Assembly (NCBI GenBank): GCA_963762075.1
Contig: CAVXJC010000001.1
Location: 1 to 64,000 of the forward strand
DNA length: 64,000 bases
Source of the DNA: JAOUEA01 sp963762075
GTDB taxonomy: Bacteria; Actinomycetota; UBA4738; HRBIN12
Reading direction: 5' to 3'
This document shows, piece after piece, positions 34,618 through 43,272 of this stretch; position 1 is the stretch's first letter; each line of letters opens with the position of its first letter. The notes below the pieces were generated by a model. It was not told where the DNA came from. It saw only the letters and a program-made list of their open reading frames with translations, and ran no database searches. The position numbers and the translations under genes are program-made.

Positions 34618-37009
34618 TGCCTGCCGAGCTTGATGTCCCGCGCACCGTCGGTGGAGGACCGCTGAAGCGACTGCTCCTCGGTCGTGCGATCGCCTCGGAG
34701 AAGGCCGAGCACCAGCTACTTCCGAAGTTCCTCGCGCTGCCGGTCTTCTCCTCCGACGCGCTCTCGTCGAATGCATACGCGACCGAGGAGATGATGCTCG
34801 TGCTGGTGGCACGGCGGGCGCCGGTGCTCTCACGCTTCGCCTGCCGATCGCGCTCGCGATAGCCGCGCTCTCGCGATCGTCGTCACCTCGTACCGCCAGA
34901 CCGTGCGCGCCTACCCGACCGGAGGCGGTTCCTACATCGTCGCCCGCGAGAACCTGGGTACGCTGCCCGGCCTCATCGCTGCCGCCGCGATCCTGACCGA
35001 CTACGTGTTGACGGTGGCGGTGAGCATCACTGCGGGCACGACGGCGATCGCGTCGGTCGCGCCGGACGCCCTGGTGCCGATCCGGGTTCCGATCGCGGTC
35101 GGCCTCGTCGGCATCGTGACTCTCGCGAACTTACGTGGCGTGAAGGAAGCCGGCTCGTTCTTCGCGATACCAACTTATGGCTTCGTGCTGATGATCGCGA
35201 TCACGCTCGTTGCCGGGGTTCGTGCGGTGCCTGGGCGGGTGCCCGCTCGCCGAGACTGCCGATCTGCTCCTCCCGACCGAGGCGACACTGTCGCTCTTCT
35301 TGATCGCGCGCGCGTTCTCGTCGGGAGCCACGGCGCTCACCGGTGTTGAAGCGATCGCCGATGGTGTACCCGCGTTCCGACGTCCGCAGGCGAAGAACGC
35401 CGCGACGACTCTCGCCGTAATGGGCGCGATGTCGATCGTCATGTTCCTCGGCATCACGACGCTCTCGCAGCTTCTGCACGTGCGCATCACCGAGGACGTC
35501 GCCCACGAGCTGCCCGTGCTGGCCCAGATCGGCGACACGGTCTTCGATGGTGGCTTCATGTTCCTGCTGTTGCAGGTGTTCACGGCGGGCATGCTGATCC
35601 TGGCGGCCAATACCGCGTTTCAGGACTTTCCGAGGCTCGCATCGATCCTCGCCCGCGACCGGTTCATGCCTTCGCAGTTCCGCAACCGCGGCGACCGGCT
35701 CGTGTTCTCGAACGGCGTGGTGGTGCTTGCGGGTCTGGCCGCCCTGCTCGTCTGGCTCTTCGACGCGAACCTCACCCGGCTGATCCAGCTCTACGTGGTC
35801 GGCGTGTTCACGGCGTTCACCCTGTCGCAGGCGGGCATGGTGCGCCGGTGGTGGCGCACGCGCGAGGGCAACTGGCAGCGAAGCGCCGCGATCAACGGCG
35901 TCGGCGCCGCGACGACGGGCATCGTGCTCGTCGTCGTGACGATCACGAAGTTCGCCAAGGGCGCCTGGATCGTGATCGTCGCGATCCCGATCATCGTGCT
36001 GTTCTTCTGGGGCGTGCACCATCACTACGAGCACGTGGCTCGCATCCTGAAGGCCCGGCGGCTCACCGGGCGCGACGTCGCCTCAGGCACGATGTTGCTG
36101 CTTGTGCCCGACCTCGGTCTGGCGACTCGAGACGCCGTGGCCTACCTGCTCGCGGTGCGCCCGGCGGCGTTCACCGCCTTGTACGTGGGGCCGCCCGACG
36201 CCTATGAAGCGGTGGCGGCCGAGTGGGCGGTCGTGGCGCCGCGCATGGGTGCCCTCGATCGTCTCGAGGGTGCCGACCGCCATCTCGTGCGGAGCGTACG
36301 TCGCGCGGTGCGGAGCTTGCCCCGCCATCAGGGCGACCGGTTCCTCACCGTGGTCATCCCTGAGCTATTGCCGCGCAACACGTTCTGGCAATTCCTGCGG
36401 CATCGTGACGTCTTCGTGTTGAAGACGGCCTTGCTGTTCGAACCCCGGGTCGTGGTGACCGACGTGCCGCTCGTGCCGGCGGAGGAGCGACCGAGCTGGC
36501 TCGGCGATCGCCCGCTCGAGCCCGAGCGCACCGTCGTGCTCGTGCCGGTCTCGGCCGTGCACGACCCCACCGTTCGAGCGGTGATCTACGGCAAGTCGCT
36601 GAACCCGACATCGATCGAGGCGATCTATCTGGTCACCGATCCCGACGAGGTGGAGGCGGTCGTCGACGAATGGCACGAGCGTCGGCTCGACGTTCCCCTG
36701 GTCATGGTCGAGGCCCCGTTCCGTGAGCTCGGCCCGCCGCTGCTCGAGGAGATCCGAGCGCACACGTCACGTGGCGACACCATCGTGACCGTCGTGCTCC
36801 CCGAGCTCGTGCCGCGACACTGGTGGGAGAACCTGCTGCACAACCAGACCGCGCTGTTCTTCAAACGCCTGCTGCTGTTCGAACCCGGCGTGGTCGTGAC
36901 GAGTGTGCCGTTCCACCTGTCGGAGCCCGAGGTCGAAGAAGGATCGAGCACCACCGCTCTCCAGGGTACGGATCCTGCCGAGCCCGAGCTGGGCCCGCCG
37001 CCGACGTAG
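34617..37009 (+). CDS. KimA-type K+ uptake transporter, paralogue 2 (frameshifted)
   Basis: About 795 residues. Starts VPAELDVPRTVGGGPLKRLL with KAEHQLLPKFLALPVFSSDA, like paralogue 1. Membrane domain: SYRQTVRAYPTGGGSYIVAR, TLANLRGVKEAGSFFAIPTY, ALTGVEAIADGVPAFRRPQ, ILAANTAFQDFPRLASILAR. C-terminal cytoplasmic domain has the repeated units FTALYVGPPDAYEAVAAEW and EAIYLVTDPDEVEAVVDEW and ends with Pro/Glu-rich residues. Breaks lie between 34815 and 34875 (possibly two) and at 35213 (extra G before FVRCLGGCPLAET). Follows KdpE by 40 bp on the same strand, which makes it a likely target of that system. Confidence 0.8.
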
Positions 37010-37012
37010 GCT
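37007..37012 (+). promoter_or_regulatory. -10-like box within the stop codon of paralogue 2
   Basis: TAGGCT starts with the TAG stop of the upstream transporter and lies nine bases before the ATG at 37022. The same hexamer precedes the CaCA and DUF1761 genes in this window, so paralogue 3 may have its own nearly leaderless promoter in addition to read-through. Confidence 0.35.
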
Positions 37013-37021
37013 GTCGATCGC

Positions 37022-39379
37022 ATGCCCAACACCGAAGCTCCCGTTGCCGCAACTGGCGTGTTCAAGCGGGTGGTGCTCGGACGGGCCTTCTCCAGCTCCC
37101 GACTCGAGCACACCCTTCTGCCGAAGGTCTTGGCACTTCCAGTGTTCGCATCCGACGCTCTTTCGTCGGTGGCCTATGCGACGGGGGAGATCCTGCTCGT
37201 GCTCACAGTCGCGACGACGGCGCCACAGCCCTATGTGGTGCCGATTGCCGTCGCAGTCTCGCTCTTGATGGCACTCGTGATCGCGTCGTATCGACAGACC
37301 GTGCGTGCCTACCCGAGCGGAGGCGGCGCCTACATCGTGAGTAAGGACAACCTAGGGCAGCTCCCCGGCCTGGTTGCCGCCGCCGCTCTGCTGTTCGACT
37401 ACATGATGACTGTCGTCGTCTCGATCGTGGCGGGGGTCTTCGCGATCGGATCGGCGCTGCCCGCTGCCAACGAACACGCCGTGATCCTGTCAGTCGGGTT
37501 CGTCTTGTTCGTCACCCTCACGAACCTTCGCGGAGCGAAGGAGTCCGGGGTACTCTTCGCGATCCCGACCTACGGGTTCGTGCTGTCACTCTCGGCGCTC
37601 ATCATCCTCGGGTTCGTGCAGTGCCTCGGCGGATGCCCGACCGTCGGCGTGGACGTGGAGCCGATCCACGACGCCGCGACCGGGGTCGGCGTCGTCGGGA
37701 TCTTCGCACTCCTGAAGGCCTTCTCCTCGGGCGCCACGGCGCTCACAGGCGTGGAGGCGATCTCGAACGGTGTGCCTGCGTTCAAACGTCCGCAGGCGCA
37801 TAACGCCGCGACGACGCTCGCGATCATGGGCCTGATCGCGATCGCCATGTTCCTCGGTATCTCTTGGCTCGCCACGCACGTGGAGGGGGTGATCGCGAGC
37901 GAGGAACGCTCGGTTCCGGCGCAGATCGCGATCGCGGTCTTCGGAGACGGATCGATCGGCTTCTACGTGGTGCAGGTGTTCACCGCCGCGATCCTGATCC
38001 TGGCCGCGAACACCGCGTACCAGGACTTCCCCAGGCTGGCGTCGATCCTCGCGCGAGACCGATACCTGCCGAGCCAGTTCGTGAACCGAGGAGATCGACT
38101 GGTGTTCTCCAACGGGGTGTTGGTGCTCGGGGTGTTGTCGGCGCTGATGATCTACGTCTTTGATGCGAACCTCAACGCCGTGATCGGGCTCTACGTCGTG
38201 GGCGTGTTCACCTCTTTCACCCTGTCGCAGTCGGGCATGGTCAAACACTGGATCGCCGAAGGGAGCAGGGGCGAGCTGGCGATGAAAGGATGGCGTCGCT
38301 CGATCGTGATCAACTCGGTGGGTGCCGTGACCACCTTCATGGTGCTGATCGTCGTCGCGGCCTCGAAATGGTCGAGTGGCGCGTGGCTTTCGATCCTTAT
38401 CATGGGGTTGCTGGTGCCGATCTTCTACACGATCCACCTGCACTACACGTATGTGCGCGCCCAGCTCGGGGCCGGCCGGGTCCGGTCGGGTTCGGCCGGC
38501 GAGAACCACCTCGTATTGCTGGTACGCGACTTCGACGTGGCGACCGCGGAGGCGGTCGGGTACCTGCGGTCGTTCCGCCCCGAAGACATCAGGCCCGTCT
38601 TCCCGTGTCGAGACGGCGTGACGCGTGATGTGCAGGCGCGATGGCGCACGTTCGTCGGCCCCGGCATCCCCGACCTCGCTCCGATCGCGCCCACCAATCT
38701 GACGTCGGGCATCCGCGATGTCGTCGAGTCGATCGATCGCGGTCCCGACGACTTCGTGACCATCGTCGTGCCCGAACTGTTGCGACCCCAGGGCCTCTTC
38801 TCGTACCTGGTCCGCAATCGCGATCTGGTCCGGCTCAAGGCGAGCATGCTGCACACCCCCAACGTCGTCGTCACCGACGTGCCGGTCGTGATCGAACCGG
38901 GCACTCCCTCCGGGGCCGGAGGGAAGCCGCTCATCCCGCAGCGTACCGTGGCGCTGGTCCTGCTCTCGTCGGTCAACGATGTCTCGGTGCGCGCGGTGAA
39001 CTACGCGAGAACGCTCGGTGCCACGGTGACCCGAGCCGTCTACTTCGACCTCGACCCCGAGGCCGCACACACGATCGGCGAGAGCTGGTTCGACGTGGTC
39101 GAGGGCATGCCGCTCGACATCGTCGAAGCGCCGTTCCGCGACCTGTCGAGCCCGATGCTCGAGGAGGTGCGCCGGTACACGGAACGGCCCGGCACGATCG
39201 TGAACGTGGTGATCCCCGAGTACGTCGTGGCCAAGTGGTGGCAGCTTCCGTTGCACGGCCAGACCGCCCTGTTCGTGAAGCGGTTGTTCCTGTTCGAGGA
39301 GCGCGTCGTGCTCACGAGCGTGGCCTACCAGATGGACGCGGGGCGCGCAGTCGTCTCCCAGGACGCCACCACCGGCTGA
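37022..39379 (+). CDS. KimA-type K+ uptake transporter, paralogue 3 (intact)
   Basis: 785 residues, no frameshift. Membrane part with EHTLLPKVLALPVFASDALS, SYRQTVRAYPSGGGAYIVSK, TLTNLRGAKESGVLFAIPTY, ALTGVEAISNGVPAFKRPQ and ANTAYQDFPRLASILARDRY. The C-terminal part (from about 470) is clearly more diverged from paralogues 1 and 2: LVRDFDVATAEAVGYLRSFR, EDIRPVFPCRDGVTRDVQ. It still ends in the shared pattern TIVNVVIPEYVVAKWWQLPL and LFVKRLFLFEERVVLTSVAY. This suggests a different cytoplasmic control input with a conserved transport core. Confidence 0.84.
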   Translation: MPNTEAPVAATGVFKRVVLGRAFSSSRLEHTLLPKVLALPVFASDALSSVAYATGEILLVLTVATTAPQPYVVPIAVAVSLLMALVIASYRQTVRAYPSGGGAYIVSKDNLGQLPGLVAAAALLFDYMMTVVVSIVAGVFAIGSALPAANEHAVILSVGFVLFVTLTNLRGAKESGVLFAIPTYGFVLSLSALIILGFVQCLGGCPTVGVDVEPIHDAATGVGVVGIFALLKAFSSGATALTGVEAISNGVPAFKRPQAHNAATTLAIMGLIAIAMFLGISWLATHVEGVIASEERSVPAQIAIAVFGDGSIGFYVVQVFTAAILILAANTAYQDFPRLASILARDRYLPSQFVNRGDRLVFSNGVLVLGVLSALMIYVFDANLNAVIGLYVVGVFTSFTLSQSGMVKHWIAEGSRGELAMKGWRRSIVINSVGAVTTFMVLIVVAASKWSSGAWLSILIMGLLVPIFYTIHLHYTYVRAQLGAGRVRSGSAGENHLVLLVRDFDVATAEAVGYLRSFRPEDIRPVFPCRDGVTRDVQARWRTFVGPGIPDLAPIAPTNLTSGIRDVVESIDRGPDDFVTIVVPELLRPQGLFSYLVRNRDLVRLKASMLHTPNVVVTDVPVVIEPGTPSGAGGKPLIPQRTVALVLLSSVNDVSVRAVNYARTLGATVTRAVYFDLDPEAAHTIGESWFDVVEGMPLDIVEAPFRDLSSPMLEEVRRYTERPGTIVNVVIPEYVVAKWWQLPLHGQTALFVKRLFLFEERVVLTSVAYQMDAGRAVVSQDATTG

Positions 39380-39457
39380 CCGGGCTCCTGGGGCCGGGGG
39401 CCCGCCTGCGGTACGGTTGTCGCTCGTGATGCGCGAACCGATCGGGAGGCGAACCAC

Positions 39458-39937
39458 GTGAACATCCGGCCGGCAACCGCCGGCGATGCGGACTTCCTGA
39501 AGACGATGCTCTTCGAGGCCGCCCGCTGGAACCCCGACTGGCCCCGCGAGCCGATCGACGAGGTGCTCGACGACCCGGTGCTACGCCGCTACCACGAGGG
39601 CTGGGGCAGGCAGGGCGACGGAGGAGTGGTCGCAGAGCTCGACGGCTCTCCCGTGGGTGCCGTGTGGTACCGGCAGTTCACCGACGACGAGCCCGGCTAC
39701 GGCTTCATCGACGAGAAGACGCCAGAGCTGTCGGTGGCCGTGCAACCGCTGCATCGGCGCAAGGGCATCGGGGGCACCCTGTTGCGCGCTGCGTTGGTGC
39801 AAGCGAGAGAGGAAGGGTTCCAGGCGCTCTCGCTCTCGGTCGCCGTGCACAACCGCTCGCGCATGATGTATCAGAGGGTGGGCTTCGAGAAGGTCGGGGA
39901 AGACGGCGACAACTGGACGATGCTCGTCAACCTCTGA
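39458..39937 (+). CDS. GNAT family N-acetyltransferase
   Basis: 159 residues with a complete GNAT fold: MNIRPATAGDADFLKTMLFE, ELDGSPVGAVWYRQF, LSVAVQPLHRRKGIGGTLL (acetyl-CoA loop R-x-x-G-I-G-[GA]) and VAVHNRSRMMYQRVGFEKVG. The GTG at 39458 follows GGGAGG by seven bases. A TACGGT box at 39412-39417 is a possible -10. Substrate unknown. The 3' end overlaps the convergent DedA gene by 11 bp. Confidence 0.88.
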   Translation: MNIRPATAGDADFLKTMLFEAARWNPDWPREPIDEVLDDPVLRRYHEGWGRQGDGGVVAELDGSPVGAVWYRQFTDDEPGYGFIDEKTPELSVAVQPLHRRKGIGGTLLRAALVQAREEGFQALSLSVAVHNRSRMMYQRVGFEKVGEDGDNWTMLVNL

Positions 39938-40625
39938 GTCTCGGCCCGCGGGGGTGGTAGCCATTGCCGGCGCCCGAGGCCGACCTGTCGAGTGCCGCGT
40001 ACTCCGCACGCACCTTGGTCCAGCGTCGGCGCACGTACCAGGCCGCGGCGATGAGGCACAGGCCGGCGATCGCCCAGGAGAAGGGCTGCAGCGCGCTCTC
40101 GACGGTTTCCCAGCGGTCGCCGAGCTGGAAACCCAGCCAGGCGAGCGCGAACGTCCAGGGCAAGCAACCGAGCACGGTGTAGAGCGTGAACCGCCAGAAG
40201 GGCATGCGCACCACGCCCGCCGGCAACGAGATGAACGTGCGGATCACCGGCAGCAGACGCGAGAAGAAGACCGCCGCGTCGCCATAGCGATCGAACCACG
40301 CGTGCGCCTTGTCGACTTCGTGCGGCCTGATCAGCAGGTAGCGCCCGAACCGGTCGACGAGCGGGCGTCCGCCCGCCGCGCCCGCCCAGTAGGCGAGCCA
40401 CGATCCGATCAGGTTCCCGACGGTGCCCGCCATGCCGACCCAGAACAGCGAGAGCTCCTCACCGGGGGCAGCGAAGCCGGCTGAGGCCAGAGCGCCGCCG
40501 AACAGCATCGTCACCTCGCTCGGGATCGGCACGCACGCCGATTCCAGCACCATCAACGCGAATACGGCGACGTAGCCGTATCCGGCGACCGTGTCGATCA
40601 CGAACTGATGCAGCCAGTCGAGCAT
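39927..40625 (-). CDS. DedA/SNARE-associated (VTT) family membrane protein
   Basis: 232 residues, four to five membrane helices. Family motifs: ESACVPIPSEVTMLFGGALA (E-x-x-x-x-P-x-P), GNLIGSWLAYWAGAAGGRPL and FFSRLLPVIRTFISLPAGVV with the conserved F-x-R-x-x-P-x-x-R, then FTLYTVLGCLPWTFALAWLG. DedA proteins flip lipids such as undecaprenyl phosphate or phosphatidylethanolamine and depend on the proton motive force. A TACGGT box on the minus strand (complement of 40659-40664) and a GAGGACT ribosome site support the ATG at 40625. Confidence 0.9.
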   Translation of the reverse strand: MLDWLHQFVIDTVAGYGYVAVFALMVLESACVPIPSEVTMLFGGALASAGFAAPGEELSLFWVGMAGTVGNLIGSWLAYWAGAAGGRPLVDRFGRYLLIRPHEVDKAHAWFDRYGDAAVFFSRLLPVIRTFISLPAGVVRMPFWRFTLYTVLGCLPWTFALAWLGFQLGDRWETVESALQPFSWAIAGLCLIAAAWYVRRRWTKVRAEYAALDRSASGAGNGYHPRGPRLRG

Positions 40626-40725
40626 GGGTATTCAAGTCCTCGGTTCGGGAATACGAAGACCGTACCAGTGCGTTCTCGGGCTTCCGGGGCTGGTCCTGAA
40701 ACCCTCGCCCCGACGCACCGCGGAC

Positions 40726-40754
40726 TTGACAGTTCTCCCTACCGACCCGTAAAG
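40726..40754 (+). promoter_or_regulatory. promoter of topA
   Basis: A perfect -35 hexamer TTGACA (40726-40731) and a 17-base spacer lead to GTAAAG (40749-40754), a weak -10. The ATG follows ten bases later. It is the only consensus -35 box noticed upstream of a gene in this window. Confidence 0.5.
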
Positions 40755-40764
40755 GTTCCCCGCC

Positions 40765-43266
40765 ATGGCCAACGGAAAGACGCTCGTGGTCGTCGAGTCG
40801 CCCGCGAAGGCGAAGACGATCGAGAAGTACCTGGGCGGCGAGTACGCCGTCCGCGCTTCGTATGGGCACATCCGCGACCTCGGCAAGGGCTTCGGCGGAC
40901 TCGGTGTCGACGTGGAGCACGCCTTCGCTCCCGACTACGTGGTGCCCGAGGATTCCACCCGGCATGTCGGCGAGCTCAAGAAGGTGATGAAAGCCGGCTC
41001 CGGCGACCTGATCCTCGCGACGGACTACGACCGCGAGGGCGAGGCGATCGCGTTCCACGTCGCGAGCCTGCTGGGTATCGACCCGGCGACCGCGCAGCGG
41101 GTCACCTTCACCGAGATCACGCGCGATGCGATCATCGAGGCGTTCGCGCAGCCCCGCGCGATCGACCTGAAGCTCTTCGACGCGCAGGAAGCCCGCCGCA
41201 TCCTCGACCGTCTCGTCGGCTACCGGATCTCGCCCCTGCTCTGGAAGAAGGTCCGCCCCGGACTGTCGGCCGGTCGCGTGCAGTCGGTCGCGGTTCGGCT
41301 GATCGTCGAGCGAGAACGTGAGATCAGGGCGTTCAACCCGGTGGAGTATTGGAGCGTCGACGTTCGCCTGACGCCCGAGGACTCCGAGCAGCCGTTCTCA
41401 GCCCGTCTCACCCAGGTGCCCGAGGGCAAGCTCGCCGCCTCACCCGACAAGAAGGGCGTGCTGCTCGGCGCCGAGACCGATGCGGCCACGCACGCCGAAC
41501 GGTTGCGCCGAGCTTCGTACCTCGTGACGAACGTCGAGAAGAAAGAGCGCAAGCGCTCGCCGGCGCCGCCGTTCACCACCTCGACGCTGCAGCAGGAAGC
41601 CGCGCGCAAGCTCGGGTTCAGCGCGCGCAAGACGATGACGCTCGCTCAGCGTCTGTACGAGGGCATCGACCTTCCGGGCGAAGGCTCGGTGGGGCTCATC
41701 ACCTACATGCGAACCGACTCGGTGAACATCGCCGACACCGCGTTGCGCGAGGTCGCGGAGCTGGTGAAGACCGAGTACGGCGAGCGCTACTCGCTCGCCG
41801 AGCCCCGTCGCTACAAGACTCGCAGCCGAAATGCGCAGGAAGCGCACGAGGCCGTGCGGCCCACGAGCGTGATGCGAACCCCGCAGCGCGTGGCCGCCTC
41901 GGTCGAACGCGATCAGCTGCGGCTGTACACGATGATCTGGCAACGCACGGTGGCGACCCAGATGGCCGAGGCCCGCTTCGATCAGGTGGGGGTCGACATC
42001 TCCGCAACGGCCCCGGCGCAGGACGGCGATGCTGCCGACATCGTCTACGGCTTGCGCGCCACCGGTCAGACGATGACGTTCGACGGGTTCATCCGCGTCT
42101 ACAAGGAAGACCGCGACGAGGGCCCCGACGAAGACGCCGAGAGATCGCTTCCGGTGCTCACCGCCGAGCAGATCCTGCGCTTGCTCGACGTGCTGCCCGA
42201 ACAACACTTCACCCAGCCACCCCCCCGGTTCTCCGAGGCTTCCCTGGTGAAGACCCTGGAGGAGCTCGGCATCGGGCGCCCTTCCACCTATGCCTCGATC
42301 ATCGAGACGATCCAGCGCCGCGAGTACGTGACCCTCGAGGAGAAGCGCTTCAAGCCGACCGACACCGGCGAGGTCGTGACCGACAAGCTCATCGAGCATT
42401 TCCCCGACGTGGTCGATGTGACGTTCACCGCCTACATGGAGAAGGAGCTCGACGACATCGCCGAGGGCGATCTGCGCAAGATCACGATGCTCGAGGAGTT
42501 CTACGCGCCCTTCGAGCGCGCGCTCGAGAAGGCCGAGCATTCGTTCGAGCGCTTCAGTGAAGAGCTCGACGAGGAATGCCCGCTGTGTCCGACCGAGGGC
42601 CGTGACCCCGGCCGCCTCGAGGTGAAGCTGGGGCGCTACGGGAAGTTCGTCGGTTGCACGAACTATCCCGACTGCCGCTACATCCGCAACATGGACGGCA
42701 GCGTGCGACCCGAGCCCGAGATGCTCGAGGAGACCTGCCCCGAATGCGGGAAGCAGCTCCAGCGCCGAGTGGGGCGCTACGGACCGTTCACGGGCTGCAG
42801 CGGCTACCCCGACTGTCGCTACATCAAGAAGGATCCGCCCGTCTCGACCGGCGTGACGTGCCCGCAGTGCGGCGAGGGCGAGCTGATCGAGAAGCGGAGC
42901 CGGTTCGGCTCCATCTTCTACAGCTGCAGTCGTTACCCCGATTGCGACTGCGCCGTCGGCAACCCGCCTGAGAAGGACCACCCGTGTCCCGAATGCGGCT
43001 CGCTGCTGCTCCGACGTCCGAAGTCGCTGAAGTGCTGGGGGTGTGGCGCCGAGCTCGACCTGGAATCCAACGTGACGAAGAGCGGCGACGTCGAAGCCGA
43101 GACCGCGGCGCGCGAGGCGAAGGCGGCGGCGCGGGCGGCGCGCGCTGCCAGCAAGAAGAACGGTGCCAAGAAGAAGACGACGGCGAAGAGGAAGACGGCC
43201 GCACGCAAGAAGACGACGGCGAAGAAGAGGCCGGCGGCGAAGGCCGCACCCGCCGCCGAGGCCTAG
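40765..43266 (+). CDS. topA: DNA topoisomerase I with four zinc ribbons and a lysine-rich tail
   Basis: 833 residues. The Toprim domain (KTLVVVESPAKAKTIEKYLG; ATDYDREGEAIAFH with the Mg2+ acids) is followed by the type IA core with the active-site Tyr about residue 314 in GLITYMRTDSVNIAD. Then come four cysteine zinc modules (about residues 605-770; CxxC ... CTNYPDC, CSGYPDC, CSRYPDC, CWGC). The last 60 residues are a Lys/Ala tail (KKKTTAKRKTAARKKTTAKK) that resembles the H1-like protein at 6860 and is known to help actinobacterial TopA bind and relax supercoiled DNA. It relaxes negative supercoils. First gene of topA-tmk-holB. Confidence 0.96.
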   Translation: MANGKTLVVVESPAKAKTIEKYLGGEYAVRASYGHIRDLGKGFGGLGVDVEHAFAPDYVVPEDSTRHVGELKKVMKAGSGDLILATDYDREGEAIAFHVASLLGIDPATAQRVTFTEITRDAIIEAFAQPRAIDLKLFDAQEARRILDRLVGYRISPLLWKKVRPGLSAGRVQSVAVRLIVEREREIRAFNPVEYWSVDVRLTPEDSEQPFSARLTQVPEGKLAASPDKKGVLLGAETDAATHAERLRRASYLVTNVEKKERKRSPAPPFTTSTLQQEAARKLGFSARKTMTLAQRLYEGIDLPGEGSVGLITYMRTDSVNIADTALREVAELVKTEYGERYSLAEPRRYKTRSRNAQEAHEAVRPTSVMRTPQRVAASVERDQLRLYTMIWQRTVATQMAEARFDQVGVDISATAPAQDGDAADIVYGLRATGQTMTFDGFIRVYKEDRDEGPDEDAERSLPVLTAEQILRLLDVLPEQHFTQPPPRFSEASLVKTLEELGIGRPSTYASIIETIQRREYVTLEEKRFKPTDTGEVVTDKLIEHFPDVVDVTFTAYMEKELDDIAEGDLRKITMLEEFYAPFERALEKAEHSFERFSEELDEECPLCPTEGRDPGRLEVKLGRYGKFVGCTNYPDCRYIRNMDGSVRPEPEMLEETCPECGKQLQRRVGRYGPFTGCSGYPDCRYIKKDPPVSTGVTCPQCGEGELIEKRSRFGSIFYSCSRYPDCDCAVGNPPEKDHPCPECGSLLLRRPKSLKCWGCGAELDLESNVTKSGDVEAETAAREAKAAARAARAASKKNGAKKKTTAKRKTAARKKTTAKKRPAAKAAPAAEA

Positions 43267-43272
43267 CGCATC

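Noticed and set aside
27437..39379. Annotation of the three APC transporters as amino-acid permeases
   Set aside because: Their ALPVF[AS]SD-type N-terminal motif, the large repeated cytoplasmic domain and the CeoB/CeoC context fit the KimA K+ branch better; experimental proof is lacking.
37586..39457. 623-codon antisense frame over KimA paralogue 3
   Set aside because: Composition (Arg/His/Asp-rich, no domains) is typical of the reverse complement of GC-rich coding sequence.
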